Of a DNA stretch of 7,077 nt, positions 5,807 to 7,077 are shown one piece after another (the stretch's first letter is position 1; every line of letters begins with the position of its first letter). The stretch comes from Halovivax sp. GTDB taxonomy: Archaea > Halobacteriota > Halobacteria > Halobacteriales > Natrialbaceae. The position numbers were made by a program, and so were the translations under genes. A model generated the notes under the pieces. That model saw nothing but the letters and a program-made list of their open reading frames with translations. It had not been told where the DNA came from and did no database searches. The stretch is from contig SLIS01000347.1 in the NCBI GenBank assembly GCA_007135505.1, positions 1 to 7,077 on the forward strand, given 5' to 3'.

Positions 5807-7077
5807 TTAGTCCGGTCCGCTCCAGGCAACTCGATCCTCTCCGTTCGTGTAGATGATCGAGTCAGTCGATTCTGGGCCCGGAAGCGGACCGTACACGCGG
5901 TACTGCGTTTCATCGTATTCGAGGTGGTACGTGACGTGATGCGTCTCGGCGTATCCACGATACAGCAAGAGCTCCTCACCGGTACGGGTCGTCCCGGGGT
6001 CCTCAATCGAGGTCTTGTATGGTGTCGCAGACTGTTCGAAATGCCGTGAGAGAAGCTGGGCAGCGCCGTGGTCACTCACTATAGTGGCGTCCGTCCCGAC
6101 GTACGTAATCGAGAATTGATAGGCGGCCAACTCGTCCGGTGTCGTGGCGCCCCTGTCTGCGGCCGGCGAATCGTCGATTACCGGACCGTCAATCGCGCCG
6201 ATTCCGTTTGTCGTCATCACGAGTGCGTAGGGAGTGAGCACGAGCGCAAATACGACGAGCAGGACCAACCCGCCACGGGCGACCCGTTCCCAGGTGGAGA
6301 TGAGCACTGCCAGGCCAGGTGCCGCCAGCATACTCAGCATGATGTACATGAAGAGTAGCCATCGATCCGGGAGGAACGTACTGATACCCACCAGGGGAAT
6401 GACGTAGATGAAGACGCTGGCGGCGGTGATACCGGCACCGAGCGATAGACCGATCCGGGGTGAGATCCCGCCGGGTCGTCGTAACCAGCAGACGCATCCG
6501 ACGAGTGCTAGCGCGATGAGCAGTCCGTTTCCGGCTACGTGAAACAGAGACATCGCGTCGGCGCCGGCGAGAGCAACGTGGTCGCCAGGCGGAAGTTGCG
6601 TCCGACCCCCGGAACCGCCGACGACATCACCGAAGTTTGAAACGATCACGCCACCGACCTCTTCGAGGAAACTAGGTGACTCGTCCTCTGGACCAGTGTA
6701 TCCGGAGTAACTCGTCTGGACCAAGAAGGAACCGACGAGCATCAGAGACACCAGGAGCGATCGCTGGCCGAACCGGCGACCCCAGAACGAACTCGCTAGC
6801 ACGTAGGCTCCGACGCATACAACCGTAACGAAGAGACTCATCTGGTGGGTGAACATCAGTCCGAGCAGGAATACTGAGAAGAAAGCCAAGTACCGTCGCT
6901 GACCAGTGCTGTCGAACCGCTCTGCGTACAGCAACAGCAGTCCGAACAGGACGGCGCCGAGAGAGGTAGTCGTCGTATGGATTGAGTTGAGAATTACACG
7001 GTCCCCAACCAGTACCAACCACCCGCCGAGTAATGCGATCGTCTCGGACCAGTGACGTTCCACGAACACGTAGACGA
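5807..7077 (-). CDS. Multi-pass membrane protein, GT-C glycosyltransferase-like (N-terminus outside window)
   Basis: This reading frame ends at TAA (5807-5809) and stays open to the window edge, so the N-terminus is missing. The GTG at 7069-7067 is probably internal, because the frame continues upstream of it. Residue numbers here count from that GTG. Hydrophobic segments fall at about 10-28, 36-50, 60-75, 78-96, 103-118, 179-196, 208-229, 237-258 and 267-287. Loop features include NSIHTTTTS (28-36), FTHQM (73-77) and LPDRWLLF (233-240); conserved polar patches of this kind at membrane boundaries occur in polyprenyl-sugar-using GT-C enzymes and their archaeal relatives. A soluble C-terminal region of about 120 residues follows the last helix. 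Transfer of a sugar from a lipid carrier at the outer face of the membrane is the likely activity, but no catalytic acidic motif can be assigned because the first luminal loop lies outside the window. A membrane protein of unknown function in the same locus remains possible. Confidence 0.7.
   Translation of the reverse strand, partial: VYVFVERHWSETIALLGGWLVLVGDRVILNSIHTTTTSLGAVLFGLLLLYAERFDSTGQRRYLAFFSVFLLGLMFTHQMSLFVTVVCVGAYVLASSFWGRRFGQRSLLVSLMLVGSFLVQTSYSGYTGPEDESPSFLEEVGGVIVSNFGDVVGGSGGRTQLPPGDHVALAGADAMSLFHVAGNGLLIALALVGCVCWLRRPGGISPRIGLSLGAGITAASVFIYVIPLVGISTFLPDRWLLFMYIMLSMLAAPGLAVLISTWERVARGGLVLLVVFALVLTPYALVMTTNGIGAIDGPVIDDSPAADRGATTPDELAAYQFSITYVGTDATIVSDHGAAQLLSRHFEQSATPYKTSIEDPGTTRTGEELLLYRGYAETHHVTYHLEYDETQYRVYGPLPGPESTDSIIYTNGEDRVAWSGPD

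Overview
The window looks like chromosomal DNA from a haloarchaeon. Its GC content is high with strong G/C preference at third codon positions, its soluble regions are rich in Asp and Glu, its start regions mostly lack Shine-Dalgarno sites, and it carries a DUF1616-type archaeal membrane protein. This assignment is inferred from composition and family content, because no rRNA or other taxonomic marker is present.

Left part (29-2050, + strand): a compact membrane metalloprotease-like protein with a HELAH zinc motif is followed by a 12-helix Major Facilitator transporter. The central cytoplasmic loop of the transporter is expanded by a degenerate Ser-Asp repeat. Nothing in the sequence ties these two genes functionally to what follows.

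Middle part (2309-4148, + strand): a two-gene unit encodes a NodB-like polysaccharide deacetylase and, 7 bases after its stop codon, a formyltransferase-fold protein. A TATA-like element sits about 30 bases upstream of the first start codon, which fits a leaderless transcript. The pair suggests carbohydrate amine chemistry, in which an N-acetyl group is removed and the amine is then N-formylated. That is a hypothesis from context.

Right part (4149-7077): a 375-base gap with no convincing gene leads to a DUF1616-like protein (4524-5675, + strand) that ends in an extremely acidic tail of tandem 15-residue repeats. It converges on a large multi-pass membrane protein (5807 to the window edge, - strand) that resembles GT-C type membrane glycosyltransferases and is cut off at its N-terminus by the window. 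Hairpins occupy the convergent gap. Base composition appears less GC-biased from about 4149 onward than in the left half.

Taken together, 2309-7077 reads as part of a cell-surface glycan or glycoprotein locus. The most interesting elements are the deacetylase-formyltransferase pair with atypical active-site motifs and the two independent low-complexity acidic expansions. No RNA gene, CRISPR array, insertion sequence or origin was recognised.
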